The position numbers were made by a program, and so were the translations under genes. From positions 186,001-250,000 of the forward strand of contig NZ_JAFMYV010000011.1 of assembly GCF_017353185.1 (NCBI RefSeq): a DNA stretch of 64,000 nucleotides, given 5' to 3'. Below the pieces are notes generated by a model. That model searched no databases. It was not told the origin of the DNA and saw only the letters and a list, made by a program, of their open reading frames with translations. The stretch comes from Fibrella rubiginis (lineage in GTDB: Bacteria; Bacteroidota; Bacteroidia; Cytophagales; Spirosomataceae). Every line of letters begins with the position of its first letter. The stretch's first letter is position 1. Shown here piece by piece: positions 26,185-35,164 of the stretch.

Positions 26185-26192
26185 TACCTTTG
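26185..26192 (+). promoter_or_regulatory. -7 element directly before rsmA
   Basis: TACCTTTG, an exact -7 consensus, lies only 4 nt before the rsmA ATG at 26197, which predicts a leaderless transcript. Confidence 0.45.
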
Positions 26193-26196
26193 CGCC

Positions 26197-27006
26197 ATGA
26201 AGTCCCACCGTCCTGGCGATGCCAACTACGTTAAGCCCAAGAAACACCTGGGCCAGCATTTTTTGACTGACATGAGTGTGTCGGCCCGCATTGCCGGGCT
26301 GCTTAGTGGACATGGCGGCTACCGCAAAGTCCTGGAAATTGGCCCCGGAACGGGCGTTCTGACGCAATTTTTGCTTCAGAATGACCAGATAGACCTCGAC
26401 GTGGTGGAGATTGATGCCGAATCGGTAGCATACCTGAAAAAAAATGTTCCTGCCCTCAGCGGGCATATCATTGAGGGTGATTTCCTGCAAATGGAATCAG
26501 CCCAGCTATATGGTGGTACCCAGGAGAAGTTTGCGGTAATTGGCAATTTCCCGTATAATATATCCAGTCAGATTTTCTTTAAAGTGCTCGAAATGCGTGA
26601 TCGCGTGCCCGAAGTGGTGGGCATGTTACAGCGCGAAGTGGCCGAGCGCCTCGCCTCTGGTCCCGGCAGCCGTGACTATGGTATCCTGAGCGTTTTTCTA
26701 CAAGCCTGGTATGATGTTACGTATGAATTTACGGTTGGCCCGGAGGTATTCAACCCGCCGCCGAAAGTGCATTCGGGGGTGATCCGGTGCCGCCGAAACG
26801 CGAAAACCGATTTAGGCTGTAACGAACGGGGATTCACGATGGTAGTGAAAGCCGGTTTCAATCAGCGCCGTAAAACACTGCGTAATGCGCTCAAACCCCT
26901 TGGTATAACCGAAGCTGCCGCCAACAGCCCATTTATGGACAAACGTGCCGAGCAACTATCCGTAACAGAATTTGTGACATTGACGCTCTTAATGGATCGC
27001 GGCTAG
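26197..27006 (+). CDS. rsmA: 16S rRNA dimethyladenosine transferase
   Basis: 269 aa (also called KsgA). It begins with the family start block VKPKKHLGQHFLTD; the SAM loop is LEIGPGTGVLTQFLL and the target-adenine motif is GNFPYNISSQ. It dimethylates two adjacent adenines in the 3'-terminal helix of 16S rRNA late in 30S assembly. The ATG at 26197 is the only Met before the conserved block, so the start is firm even though a -7 promoter box ends 4 nt before it. Confidence 0.96.
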   Translation: MKSHRPGDANYVKPKKHLGQHFLTDMSVSARIAGLLSGHGGYRKVLEIGPGTGVLTQFLLQNDQIDLDVVEIDAESVAYLKKNVPALSGHIIEGDFLQMESAQLYGGTQEKFAVIGNFPYNISSQIFFKVLEMRDRVPEVVGMLQREVAERLASGPGSRDYGILSVFLQAWYDVTYEFTVGPEVFNPPPKVHSGVIRCRRNAKTDLGCNERGFTMVVKAGFNQRRKTLRNALKPLGITEAAANSPFMDKRAEQLSVTEFVTLTLLMDRG

Positions 27007-27100
27007 TCTAGTTTGTTGTTGCACCACTTCACCAGGTTAACCATCTTTGTCTGCTGAAAGTAGACACCAACTATTGGGAAAACACTACTACTACTAATTA

Positions 27101-28210
27101 ATGGGCTTATTGAGATTTTTACTGGCCATCGCTGTATTAGCTGGACACAGTAGCAACAATTCTGCTTTTCAATTCATGACAGGCCAAACAGCAGTGCAAA
27201 CGTTTTATATTATATCTGGCTTTTACATGTCATTAATTTTAAATGAAAAATATGTAAATCAACCTAATGCTTACTCGCTATTTTTAACAAATAGACTATT
27301 GCGATTATTTCCAATTTATTGGGTTGTCCTGTTGGGAGTAGCTTCATTCTCTGTTGCCTTTTCTTATATTTCGCATAGTCATTCTCGATTAGCTTTTGAT
27401 GTATACTCGACGGTTAATTTTACACCATTCACATTTTGCTATCTGGTCATTACCAATCTTTTTTTGCTGGGTCAGGACGCTGTAATGTTCATGGGGATAA
27501 ACCCGGAAACAGGCACATTTTTTTTTACCTCTGACTTTTGGCAGACAAAGCCTGAGCTTCATCATTTTTTGCTCATACCTCAAGCCTGGACGCTGGCTCT
27601 TGAGTTGCTTTTCTATTTCGTCGCGCCTCTCCTTGTACGCCGAAGCACTCGAATAATAATTTTATTCATTGTTTTATCTTTAGTTATTAGAATATTTTTA
27701 TACAATCAATTGTCGCTTACCAAAGACCCTTGGACATACCGTTTTTTTCCAAGTGAAATTATGTTCTTTTTACTGGGTACACTAGCTTACAAATCCTACA
27801 GGCAAATTCGCCATAAATTGCTGCCTGTGTATATTCAAATAGCTATTTTTTGTATCGTTATTTTAACTACAGTTTTTTACGGCCTGTTACCTTCAGGCAA
27901 ATTGACTGTCATGCCTTTTTCCTATAGAGAGATTGTATATTTCTCCTTGATTTTTGTTTCTCTTCCTTATTTATTTAAGATCTCCAATCAATACAGTTTT
28001 GATAATCAGATCGGCGAGTTATCCTATCCAATTTACATTTCGCATATGTTTGTTATCTTATTCGTTCAAAAGGCTATGACGCCTTTTTTTAATCAGGAAT
28101 GGTTTGTTGCCTTGGTTACCATTATATTTTCTTACTTTTTAAACCGGTTTGTTGCGGCGCCCATCGAAAAGTTTCGGCAACGCCGTGTTAGGCAACCGGT
28201 GGCAGCGTAA
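27101..28210 (+). CDS. Acyltransferase family 3 membrane protein
   Basis: 369 aa, an integral membrane acyltransferase of the OafA/NolL type (PF01757): about ten hydrophobic segments, N-terminal LLAIAVLAGHSSNN (His in the position of the catalytic R/H block), then FYIISGFYMSLIL. Members O-acylate cell-surface sugars. Base composition differs sharply from its neighbours: many poly-T runs and A/T third positions through most of the gene, against GC-rich flanking rsmA and mgtE. The last ~50 bases return to the local composition. That suggests acquisition by horizontal transfer. Two short gaps (94 and 93 nt) separate it from both neighbours. Confidence 0.88.
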   Translation: MGLLRFLLAIAVLAGHSSNNSAFQFMTGQTAVQTFYIISGFYMSLILNEKYVNQPNAYSLFLTNRLLRLFPIYWVVLLGVASFSVAFSYISHSHSRLAFDVYSTVNFTPFTFCYLVITNLFLLGQDAVMFMGINPETGTFFFTSDFWQTKPELHHFLLIPQAWTLALELLFYFVAPLLVRRSTRIIILFIVLSLVIRIFLYNQLSLTKDPWTYRFFPSEIMFFLLGTLAYKSYRQIRHKLLPVYIQIAIFCIVILTTVFYGLLPSGKLTVMPFSYREIVYFSLIFVSLPYLFKISNQYSFDNQIGELSYPIYISHMFVILFVQKAMTPFFNQEWFVALVTIIFSYFLNRFVAAPIEKFRQRRVRQPVAA

Positions 28211-28303
28211 CGGAACAGGGACCGCTAAACAGGCGTTACAACTCCAGGCTTCTGTATACCAGCTCCAGCCCAACCACCGTACGGCATCTACCTGTTCCTC
28301 GCT

Positions 28304-29656
28304 ATGACTTTTGAGCTAACTAAAGATTATCTCGACCGGATTCAGACGGCTATTGACATAGGCGACGAACAGACGCTTCGCGCCGAGATGGATGAATTAT
28401 ATCCGGCTGACATATCGGGGATTCTTTACGAGCTTGAAACAGACTCAGCGCGGTATCTGCTTAGCCTGCTCGACCGGGGCGTGGGTGCCGAAATTCTGGC
28501 TAATCTGGATGAGTCGGACCGGGGCAAATTCATTGCGTCTTTTACCTCTAAAGATCTCGCTCCGTTTGTCGATCAGATGGATTCTGATGATGCCGTGGAT
28601 TTGCTCAATGAACAGTCCATTCAGGTGCGCGAAGAAGTGATTGGCCTGCTGGAAGACCGTGAACAAGCCCGTTTTATTCTCGACCTGTTGCATTACGACG
28701 AAGACGTGGCGGGTGGCCTGATGCAGAAGGAGTTGGTGAAGATTAATGTCAACACCAACGTTAACCAATGCATTGAAGAAATTCGGCAGCAAGCCGAAAA
28801 CGTGGAGAAAGTTTACGCCGTGTACGTGGTTGACGAGGCGGGGAAGTTGCTGGGGTTTGTATCGCTGAAGAAGATCGTGCTGGCCCGGAAATATGCCAAG
28901 ATCGCCGACATCTATGAAGACGACGTGGTGTCGGTAGAGACGTACCGCCCCGTAACGGAAGTGGCCGAAATTATGCGCAAATACGACCTCGACGCTGTAC
29001 CGGTAGTTAATGTGCAAGGCCGGTTGTTGGGCCGTATTACCATTGACGACGTGGTGGACGTGATCACCGAGCAGGCCGAAGACGATTTGCAGGCCATTTC
29101 GGGTCTGTCTGGCGAGGTTGAGGAAGATGACACGATCTGGGTGCGCGCCAAAGCACAGCTTCCCTGGCTTATTGCCGGGGCTATGGGCAGCCTGATGGCG
29201 GCCACGGTAATCAACGGTTTTCAGCATGAGCTGAGCAAGGTGGCCGCCCTTGCCGCGTTCATTCCCATTATTGGCTCAACAGGCGGTAACGTAGGTATCC
29301 AAACGGCCTCACTCATTGTGCAGAGCCTGGCCGATACCTCCGGCCTGACCGCCACGCTGGGACAACGGCTGCTTCGCACGCTGGTGCTGGCCCTGCTCAA
29401 CGGGGCAGTGGTAGGTCTCATAGCGGGTTGCTACACCCTGCTCATCGGCGAACCTCGCCTGTTTCCGGTTGTGGGCCTCTCGCTGTTGGCAGTGGTTATG
29501 CTGGCCTCATTTATGGGCACGGTCACGCCCTTGTTGCTCAGCAAAATAGGTATTAACCCGGCGGTAGCATCGGGGCCATTTATTACCACTGCCAATGACC
29601 TCATTGGCATTGGCGTTTATTTTCTCATTGCCGATTTTTTGCTGGCTGAGTTATAG
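28304..29656 (+). CDS. mgtE: MgtE magnesium transporter
   Basis: 450 aa, the normal MgtE length. Residues ~1-130 are the MgtE N-terminal helical domain (LYPADISGILYELE), ~135-255 are a CBS-domain pair (VYAVYVVDEAGKLLGFVSL; DAVPVVNVQGRLLGRITID), and the last ~180 are five membrane helices with the conserved FIPIIGSTGGNVGIQTASLIVQ and PFITTANDLIGI. MgtE is a Mg2+-gated Mg2+ channel in the inner membrane, closed by Mg2+ binding to the cytoplasmic domains. Confidence 0.95.
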   Translation: MTFELTKDYLDRIQTAIDIGDEQTLRAEMDELYPADISGILYELETDSARYLLSLLDRGVGAEILANLDESDRGKFIASFTSKDLAPFVDQMDSDDAVDLLNEQSIQVREEVIGLLEDREQARFILDLLHYDEDVAGGLMQKELVKINVNTNVNQCIEEIRQQAENVEKVYAVYVVDEAGKLLGFVSLKKIVLARKYAKIADIYEDDVVSVETYRPVTEVAEIMRKYDLDAVPVVNVQGRLLGRITIDDVVDVITEQAEDDLQAISGLSGEVEEDDTIWVRAKAQLPWLIAGAMGSLMAATVINGFQHELSKVAALAAFIPIIGSTGGNVGIQTASLIVQSLADTSGLTATLGQRLLRTLVLALLNGAVVGLIAGCYTLLIGEPRLFPVVGLSLLAVVMLASFMGTVTPLLLSKIGINPAVASGPFITTANDLIGIGVYFLIADFLLAEL

Positions 29657-29812
29657 AGGGAGTCAGCTAGGCAGTGCGACGATGGTGTGCTTCTTCGCCA
29701 AGTGGCGCTAAACCTATGATCGCGCAACGTCTCAACCACCCTTTCAAAAGCCAGGATGTCCACCCTGCGCTGTACGGATGAGGTAATGATCAGTGAGAAT
29801 AAACCTTATCAG

Positions 29813-29850
29813 TTCGACGCACGGTTATTCAGGCAGTAGCTTTGCTGCCT
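29813..29850 (+). promoter_or_regulatory. Promoter with overlapping inverted repeat
   Basis: TTCG (29813-29816), a 20-nt spacer, then TAGCTTTG (29837-29844), an exact -7 box. The -7 box is framed by a perfect 6-bp inverted repeat, AGGCAG (29831-29836) and CTGCCT (29845-29850), so a repressor or a start-site hairpin could act here. The downstream gene starts with GTG at 29866. Confidence 0.5.
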
Positions 29851-29865
29851 ATCTAACTCACTCAC

Positions 29866-30711
29866 GTGCCCATTTCCATCCGCGTTACCAATTCGTTGCA
29901 ACACGGCCCCGTCGAAGGGTTTCAGGTTGGGTATTCGCGATTGCCGTGGCCGAAGCCCATTCCAGTCTGGACGTACTATGTGGATGGCCTGCTGATCGAC
30001 ACAGGGTCGCGACACATGCAGCGCGAGATGTTAACCCACTATGCCCAACACCCGATTGAGCAAATTGCGCTGACGCACTTCCACGAAGATCATGCTGCCA
30101 ATGCTGCCGCTCTGGCCCGGCAACATAAATGCCCGGTATGGTGCGGGCCGCTGACGGCTCAACTCATTACAAAGTCGTATCATCTGCTGCCCTACGAACA
30201 CTACTGGTTTGGCCCCATTGAGGCTTGTTCTGCTGCCGTGGGCATCGACGTGCGGCCCACGTTTCCAGTCCCGCTTGAGACGGAACGCTATCGCTTTATA
30301 CCTATCTCTACGCTGGGGCACTCAGACGATCATCATGTGTTGCTCGAACCTAATGAAGGTTGGCTATTCTCGGGCGATTTCTATGTGGGCAACCTGCGCG
30401 TATTCCGGCGGGGCGAAAACATTTATCAGCAGATCGAAGCCGCCCGGCAGGTGTTAACCCTCGATTTCGACACGCTCTTTTGCGGCCATAGACCCACGCT
30501 TACCAACGGCAAAGCAGCCGTTCGGCGTAAGATGGACTACCTGCAAGGCATCGCGGATGAATCGCTCGACGGGCAACGAAAGGGATTGTCTGAAAGAGCC
30601 ATTGTGCGTCGTCTGAGGATGCGTGAAGACTGGTTTATGCGGGCATTCACCAGCAACGACGTAGCCGTAACCTACCTCATACGGTCGGCGTTGCATGATA
30701 CGTTGACGTAA
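29866..30711 (+). CDS. Metallo-beta-lactamase-fold hydrolase
   Basis: 281 aa from a GTG start at 29866. The metal-binding HxHxDH motif is LTHFHEDHAAN (about residues 66-76); the third His is in STLGHSDDHHV, the bridging Asp in LFSGDFYVG, and the last His in LFCGHRPT. This is a two-metal MBL hydrolase of unknown substrate, cytoplasmic by lack of a signal peptide. A C-terminal helical tail of ~60 residues (SERAIVRRLRMREDWFMRAF) resembles the substrate-recognition tail of the lactonase/glyoxalase-like subgroup. A consensus promoter lies just upstream. Confidence 0.85.
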   Translation: MPISIRVTNSLQHGPVEGFQVGYSRLPWPKPIPVWTYYVDGLLIDTGSRHMQREMLTHYAQHPIEQIALTHFHEDHAANAAALARQHKCPVWCGPLTAQLITKSYHLLPYEHYWFGPIEACSAAVGIDVRPTFPVPLETERYRFIPISTLGHSDDHHVLLEPNEGWLFSGDFYVGNLRVFRRGENIYQQIEAARQVLTLDFDTLFCGHRPTLTNGKAAVRRKMDYLQGIADESLDGQRKGLSERAIVRRLRMREDWFMRAFTSNDVAVTYLIRSALHDTLT

Positions 30712-30715
30712 CTGA

Positions 30716-30723
30716 TATATTTG
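30716..30723 (+). promoter_or_regulatory. -7 element upstream of the YbjQ-like gene
   Basis: TATATTTG matches TAnnTTTG exactly, 22 nt before the ATG at 30746. A TTG at 30691-30693 has a 22-nt spacer, slightly long for the -33 element. Confidence 0.5.
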
Positions 30724-30745
30724 GCCCTGCATCAACCGCAATTCC

Positions 30746-31063
30746 ATGCTCGTTACTACTACGTCAAATCTCGAAGGCAAACGTATTGTCAACTACATCG
30801 GCCTGGTTAATGGCGAGGCCATTATTGGCGCCAACCTGGTCAAGGATTTCTTCGCCGGTATCACCGACATCGTAGGCGGACGGGCCGGGGCTTATGAACA
30901 GGGGCTACGCGAGGCCAAAAGCATTGCTATTAAAGAAATGATTGATCAGGCCACGCGGCTGGGTGCCAATGCCATCATTGGCGTAGACCTTGATTATGAA
31001 TCACTTAACGGTACTATGCTGATGGTTTCGGCCAACGGCACAGCAGTGGTCGTTGAGGGTTAG
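30746..31063 (+). CDS. YbjQ/UPF0145 family protein
   Basis: 105 aa, the usual length. [20 protein letters not shown] at the start, then [31 protein letters not shown] and a final [10 protein letters not shown] are typical of the UPF0145/YbjQ family (PF01906), which forms pentameric rings. Biochemical role is unsettled; metal binding has been suggested for the family. It has its own -7 box and no obvious operon partner. Confidence 0.9.
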   Translation: MLVTTTSNLEGKRIVNYIGLVNGEAIIGANLVKDFFAGITDIVGGRAGAYEQGLREAKSIAIKEMIDQATRLGANAIIGVDLDYESLNGTMLMVSANGTAVVVEG

Positions 31064-31197
31064 CGGACTTTCATAAAAGTCTTTCAGGCCGATGAATTTT
31101 GTAGCCTTATTACCTGTTTTCTTTGTAGGAACTTCCCGCCCACACACCCTGCACCGGAAACCAAATTCATCACCTTAAGCCACCGTTTTACCCAACT

Positions 31198-32433
31198 ATG
31201 CACGTACCCATTCCGATCAGTTCCGAAGGGGAGGAACCGATGGAGAGTAAACCCATTTGCTACACTACAGATACAAAACAACGCGCCGAAGTGGCTAATG
31301 ACTACTTCGACGAACTGGTGAAACAATACCTCCGCGATTGGATCGGTCACGGTACGGTAACGAGCTTACCCGATGAATTGTCCAGCGGTGACGCTGCGCA
31401 TGATCTGGACGAATTTGTTGAAACAGGTGCCCTGCGCAGCTTTTTCAAACACCACGACGATGCCCTGGCCCTCTTGCTGGCCCACGAAGGCATTGCCAAA
31501 CACCTGCTCCGGTCGGGCACTGACGTCTATTTTGAGCCGGATGCCTACGAGCCCTTGCTGGCCAAATTCGAGCGGCGCATCTACAACCTCGCTGCCCACC
31601 GCGAACACCTTGAAGTTCCGTTTCGCTATAGTCCCACCAGCCGGCAGGGTGCTCACGGCGACTCGATTGGCTGGACTGACCTGCCCCTCGATCATACTGT
31701 TCGGGAAGACATCGGCTATTATTTTGGCACCCGGCGTTCCGACGAAACGGCGCTGAATATCCTAGCCCGGCAACTGCATCGTGAAGCCGAACTGGCAGAC
31801 GGTATGCCTGTATACGCTGTTACAGAAGGCTACATGCACGAATCGCTGCAAGCCATAAAAACGGCTACGGAGACGCTGCAAACTGCTGGTAACGAACAAT
31901 TCCACTGCTTTGTGGTGCAACGCCGTCACGCCGCCAACGACCGCCACCTGGGGGCTGCCCTGCTCGTGATGCATCCCAGCCAGCCTAATAATCCCCTCCG
32001 CATTATTTTTTGCGATACCCTTACCCCAAATGGTCAGCCGCCCTGGTGGAACACGTTCCGAAATACGGTCGACGCGGTTTTTCCCCAGGAAGAGGGCGCT
32101 AGACCAGTATCTGACAAGCTCGAAGACGGCGGGCTGAACCTGCAACGGTTACATGATGGTGTGCCTGTTCGGCATCAGGACATCGATTGTGCATTTTACA
32201 GTGCGTCTATTGCCCGCGCGCTTATTCAATTGGCGGTGCAGTTTCCAGATCTGATTACAAGTGGTTCTATCGATGCCATTGTGCATGAAATGACCTCCCG
32301 TATGCCCGACTATTTTGTGGAAGCCAACATAGCCAAATCACCTACCACAGTGCGGGAGATCAACATAATCCGTCGCTGGAACACCGGCCGCGAAGCGTTG
32401 CTGGCTATCAGAGAGCAAAAAGCAGAGCGGTGA
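31198..32433 (+). CDS. Possible Ulp1/YopJ-like (clan CE) cysteine protease
   Basis: 411 aa, no signal peptide or membrane segment. No standard family is obvious from the first 200 residues. The region 235-345 carries, in the right order, the residues of a clan CE active site: H250 in DRHLGAALLVM, D273 in IIFCDTL (compare YDSL in Ulp1), Q327 and C331 in RHQDIDCAFYSASIARAL. The H-D gap (23) and D-C gap (58) are close to those of Ulp1 and YopJ. Such enzymes remove ubiquitin-like proteins or, in YopJ, acetylate host kinases. The assignment rests on motif order only. Alternatives: an unrelated Cys enzyme or non-catalytic protein. Confidence 0.45.
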   Translation: MHVPIPISSEGEEPMESKPICYTTDTKQRAEVANDYFDELVKQYLRDWIGHGTVTSLPDELSSGDAAHDLDEFVETGALRSFFKHHDDALALLLAHEGIAKHLLRSGTDVYFEPDAYEPLLAKFERRIYNLAAHREHLEVPFRYSPTSRQGAHGDSIGWTDLPLDHTVREDIGYYFGTRRSDETALNILARQLHREAELADGMPVYAVTEGYMHESLQAIKTATETLQTAGNEQFHCFVVQRRHAANDRHLGAALLVMHPSQPNNPLRIIFCDTLTPNGQPPWWNTFRNTVDAVFPQEEGARPVSDKLEDGGLNLQRLHDGVPVRHQDIDCAFYSASIARALIQLAVQFPDLITSGSIDAIVHEMTSRMPDYFVEANIAKSPTTVREINIIRRWNTGREALLAIREQKAER

Positions 32434-32442
32434 AAGATAAAT

Positions 32443-32503
32443 CCTAAGCGTTGCTGGATAACGAGTTGTGCCACGCCTGCACACTGCGTCAGTAACGCTT
32501 AGG
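32443..32503. repeat. Short inverted repeat J, possible decayed heptamer hairpin
   Basis: CCTAAGCGTTGCTG (32443-32456) pairs with 32490-32503 with one mismatch; the loop is 33 nt. Seen from the right arm the inner sequence reads GCGTTACTGACGC, close to the GTTGGCTGACGC core of hairpins A and C. It fills the gap between two convergent genes (stops at 32433 and 32525) and may also serve as their terminator. Confidence 0.5.
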
Positions 32504-32524
32504 CTCATCTATCTGCGCTGGTTA

Positions 32525-33121
32525 CTAGACTCGTTGCTCTGCGCTCAGCCTGCCGGCTAACTGCTGATACCATCGGGTGTAGCCAGCGGGGCTGAGGTGC
32601 AATCCGTCGGCTTCATAAAGGGTCATGTCGGGTTTACCATCGGGGGTAAGCATGGCGGCGGTGGCATCGACAAACTGAAACTGAGGCCGTCGGCTGATAG
32701 CATCGGCAATGAATGCGTTTGCCAACCGGATAGGCTCAACAATATGCCACCGGGCCGGGCTGGGCTTGATGGATAAAAACGTGACCGGAACGTGGGGCAG
32801 GTGCTCCTGAATTTTTTCGGCCAGGGCACAAAAAAACAGACATACTTCTTCGGGCTGACGGTCTTCGCCAAGGTCATTGTCACCAGCATAGAGCACCAGC
32901 GCAGCCGGACGGGCGGGCAACACCAGCCGCTCAAAATGCCAGGCACAGGCAGCCAGCGTGGCCCCGCCAAAACCCAGATTGAGAGGATGCAACGGGCCAA
33001 AATCGGCCTGTAGGGTAGTCCATAGCCGGATCGACGAGCTTCCGTAGAAAACGGTCCCCCCCGGCATACTTTGCCGCGCCTTGGTTTCCAGGGCACGTAC
33101 TTCTTCATCAAACAAATTCAT
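32525..33121 (-). CDS. SGNH/GDSL-family hydrolase
   Basis: 198 aa from the ATG at 33121; the open frame further upstream to 33247 has no conserved content. Block I is FYGSSSIRLW (nucleophile Ser, with GSS in place of GDS), block II NLGFGGAT, block III YAGDNDLGE (G-x-N-D) and block V DGLHLSPAGY (Asp and His). This order is that of SGNH esterases that deacylate sugars or lipids. No signal peptide is seen from this start, so it is probably cytoplasmic. Confidence 0.88.
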   Translation of the reverse strand: MNLFDEEVRALETKARQSMPGGTVFYGSSSIRLWTTLQADFGPLHPLNLGFGGATLAACAWHFERLVLPARPAALVLYAGDNDLGEDRQPEEVCLFFCALAEKIQEHLPHVPVTFLSIKPSPARWHIVEPIRLANAFIADAISRRPQFQFVDATAAMLTPDGKPDMTLYEADGLHLSPAGYTRWYQQLAGRLSAEQRV

Positions 33122-33317
33122 ATTGGTAATGTAACCCGCCCCATTGGGTAACGGGTTCAACCATTGGTTTACTAAGCTAACTGTTTCGGCGGCGGCGCAA
33201 GGGTGTGAACTGATTGTATGGGCAAAAAAAGCACACGAACACCTCACCTTGACCGGTAGCTTGAACTACGAACAGAAGTAATTAAAAATAGCTAGCTTGG
33301 CATCACTAAACCATACT

Positions 33318-34682
33318 ATGCAACGTATGAAATGTTGTCTTTCCTTTTCGTTGATACTTGCACTACTGCTGACGACCACGGTTAGCCTCGCGCAAGGCAT
33401 TGTGTTTGAAACCGGTACATGGGCCGACGCCGTTAAGAAGGCTCGTAAACAGAAAAAACTGCTCTTTCTGCACTTCGACACCAGGGCTTGTGATGGCTGC
33501 GCCGACGTAGCCTCTATGGCGTTTAACAGCCCCCTCACCCGCGAAAAATTTGGTCAGAATTTTATCAGCTACCGTATAGACGGCACCACGGGCATTGGCA
33601 AAGAACTCGTCGACCTGTATGAGGTAGAATGCCTGCCATCGTCCATTTATCTCGACACGGACGAAAACCCACTGGCGCGGTTTTGTGGCAGCACCAGCTT
33701 CGACCGGGCCTACCTGGAAAAAGCCGAAGAGGCCCTGACCAACCAGCGTGAGCGGCCCATGAAATCAATCATAGACGCTTACGGCAAAGGAGATCGGTCG
33801 TCGGCGCTAATGCGCCAATATATTGTCCGACGCCGACAGATGGGACTCACAACCAACGACTTATTAAACGAATACGTCAGGGCGCTCCCCGCCGATTCGC
33901 TACAGTCGGCGGCCTTGTTGCGTTTCATCTTTGAGCAGGGGCCAGTGGTAGGCAGTACAGCCGATTCGGTGTTTCAGAGCAATCGGTTCCGCTACGACAG
34001 CCTTTACCGTGCTGTCGGTCTGCAAAACGCCATCAACAATAACAATCTGATTGTCAACAACTCGCTTAAGAAGGCAATCAAGGAAAAGAACACGAGGCTG
34101 GCCCTCCGAACCGCATCTTTCCGGCGGGCTACGTACGGTTCAGACATAAAAAATGGGCGGCAAAATGCCGACTGGGTGTATCTGCGCTATCTCCGGGGCG
34201 TTAAAGACACGTTGGCCTACCTGCAAAGGGCTTCGTCATATTACGACGAGTATCTGATGAATGCCAAAGTCGACTCAATCCAGAATCTGGATAACCTCGA
34301 CAACCAGCGCCGGATGCGTGGGGTTATGCCACCGCCAACATCCCAGAATAGCATTCCGGGCGGGGGTGTGGCGTTTACACCTTTCCCAAACACGCAACGT
34401 TTTGTGAGTGCGTTAAACACCGGTGCCTGGGATTTTTACCAGATGACCCGCGATACTACCTATTTGAAAAAGGCGCTCACCTGGTCGAAACGATCACTGG
34501 AATTTCGCGAAGAGCCTAGTTTGATGGACACCTACGCCCATCTACTCTACCGCCTGGGCCGCAAAGAAGAAGCTCTGGACTGGCAGGAGAAAGCTGTGAA
34601 AGCAGAACAGGCGCGAACTGGTTCGCCGTTGGCTGCCTCGCTGGAAACGTCGTTGCGGAAAATGAAGGAGGGTACGCTGTAG
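33318..34682 (+). CDS. Secreted thioredoxin-fold protein with C-terminal helical repeats
   Basis: 454 aa from the ATG at 33318 (an ATG at 33327 is equally possible). A signal peptide precedes SLAQ, cleaving near residue 26. Residues ~35-145 are a thioredoxin-like domain of the DUF255/Thioredoxin_7 kind: KKLLFLHFDTRACDGC with the CxxC at C58-C61, then a proline turn in EVECLPSSIYL (cis-Pro position). The rest is helical and ends in TPR-like units (YLKKALTWSKRSLEFR; HLLYRLGRKEEALDWQEKAVKAE). Likely a periplasmic disulfide or heme-handling oxidoreductase of unknown partner. Confidence 0.8.
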   Translation: MQRMKCCLSFSLILALLLTTTVSLAQGIVFETGTWADAVKKARKQKKLLFLHFDTRACDGCADVASMAFNSPLTREKFGQNFISYRIDGTTGIGKELVDLYEVECLPSSIYLDTDENPLARFCGSTSFDRAYLEKAEEALTNQRERPMKSIIDAYGKGDRSSALMRQYIVRRRQMGLTTNDLLNEYVRALPADSLQSAALLRFIFEQGPVVGSTADSVFQSNRFRYDSLYRAVGLQNAINNNNLIVNNSLKKAIKEKNTRLALRTASFRRATYGSDIKNGRQNADWVYLRYLRGVKDTLAYLQRASSYYDEYLMNAKVDSIQNLDNLDNQRRMRGVMPPPTSQNSIPGGGVAFTPFPNTQRFVSALNTGAWDFYQMTRDTTYLKKALTWSKRSLEFREEPSLMDTYAHLLYRLGRKEEALDWQEKAVKAEQARTGSPLAASLETSLRKMKEGTL

Positions 34683-34694
34683 TCAGGGTTGACC

Positions 34695-35129
34695 TCACTT
34701 CGCTGCCTGGCTTGTGTTCCAGATGTCGCGATAGAGCTTCCAGTTGCTGCCTTCTTTTTTCCAGACCACGATATACTTACCCGTATCCATCGTGTTGCCA
34801 TCGGCACCGGCCAGAGTATATTGCCCCGTTTCGATGATGCGGTCACCAGCTTTTTCCGTCGAGGTGGTTTCCAGCGTGGATTTCTTTATGCCTGACTCAA
34901 ACGCCCCTTTAAAGAACGATTCGATGGCGGTATTACCGGTGATGACGGCTCCATTGGGTGGAAATAGTTGGGCGTCGGTGGCGTAGAAGGTGCCCATGGT
35001 GGTGGCCCCCTGCCCGAAGGCCTGCATAAACGTTTTGTTGGCCGCCACAATGGCGGGGTCTACCGTCTGAGCAATTGTCTGAGCCGAGATAAATACCAAA
35101 AGCAGGAAAGTAATAGAGCGCGTTTTCAT
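34695..35129 (-). CDS. Secreted NTF2-like (DUF4440/SnoaL-type) protein
   Basis: 144 aa from the ATG at 35129, where MKTRSITFLLLVFISAQTIAQ is a signal peptide; the frame upstream to 35219 runs through the operator region and is not conserved. The mature part matches the NTF2-like cone fold of DUF4440/SgcJ proteins: an N-terminal helix (DPAIVAANKTFMQAFGQG), FYATDAQLFPPNG, and the C-terminal strand pair GKYIVVWKKEGSNWKLYRDIWN. It is divergent from the kinase at 35274 across a symmetric operator/promoter unit. Function unknown; a second NTF2-like protein sits in the equivalent place at the other kinase locus. Confidence 0.87.
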   Translation of the reverse strand: MKTRSITFLLLVFISAQTIAQTVDPAIVAANKTFMQAFGQGATTMGTFYATDAQLFPPNGAVITGNTAIESFFKGAFESGIKKSTLETTSTEKAGDRIIETGQYTLAGADGNTMDTGKYIVVWKKEGSNWKLYRDIWNTSQAAK

Positions 35130-35164
35130 GGCAAAAAGAGTAACAAGGTGTGAATAGAACAACA

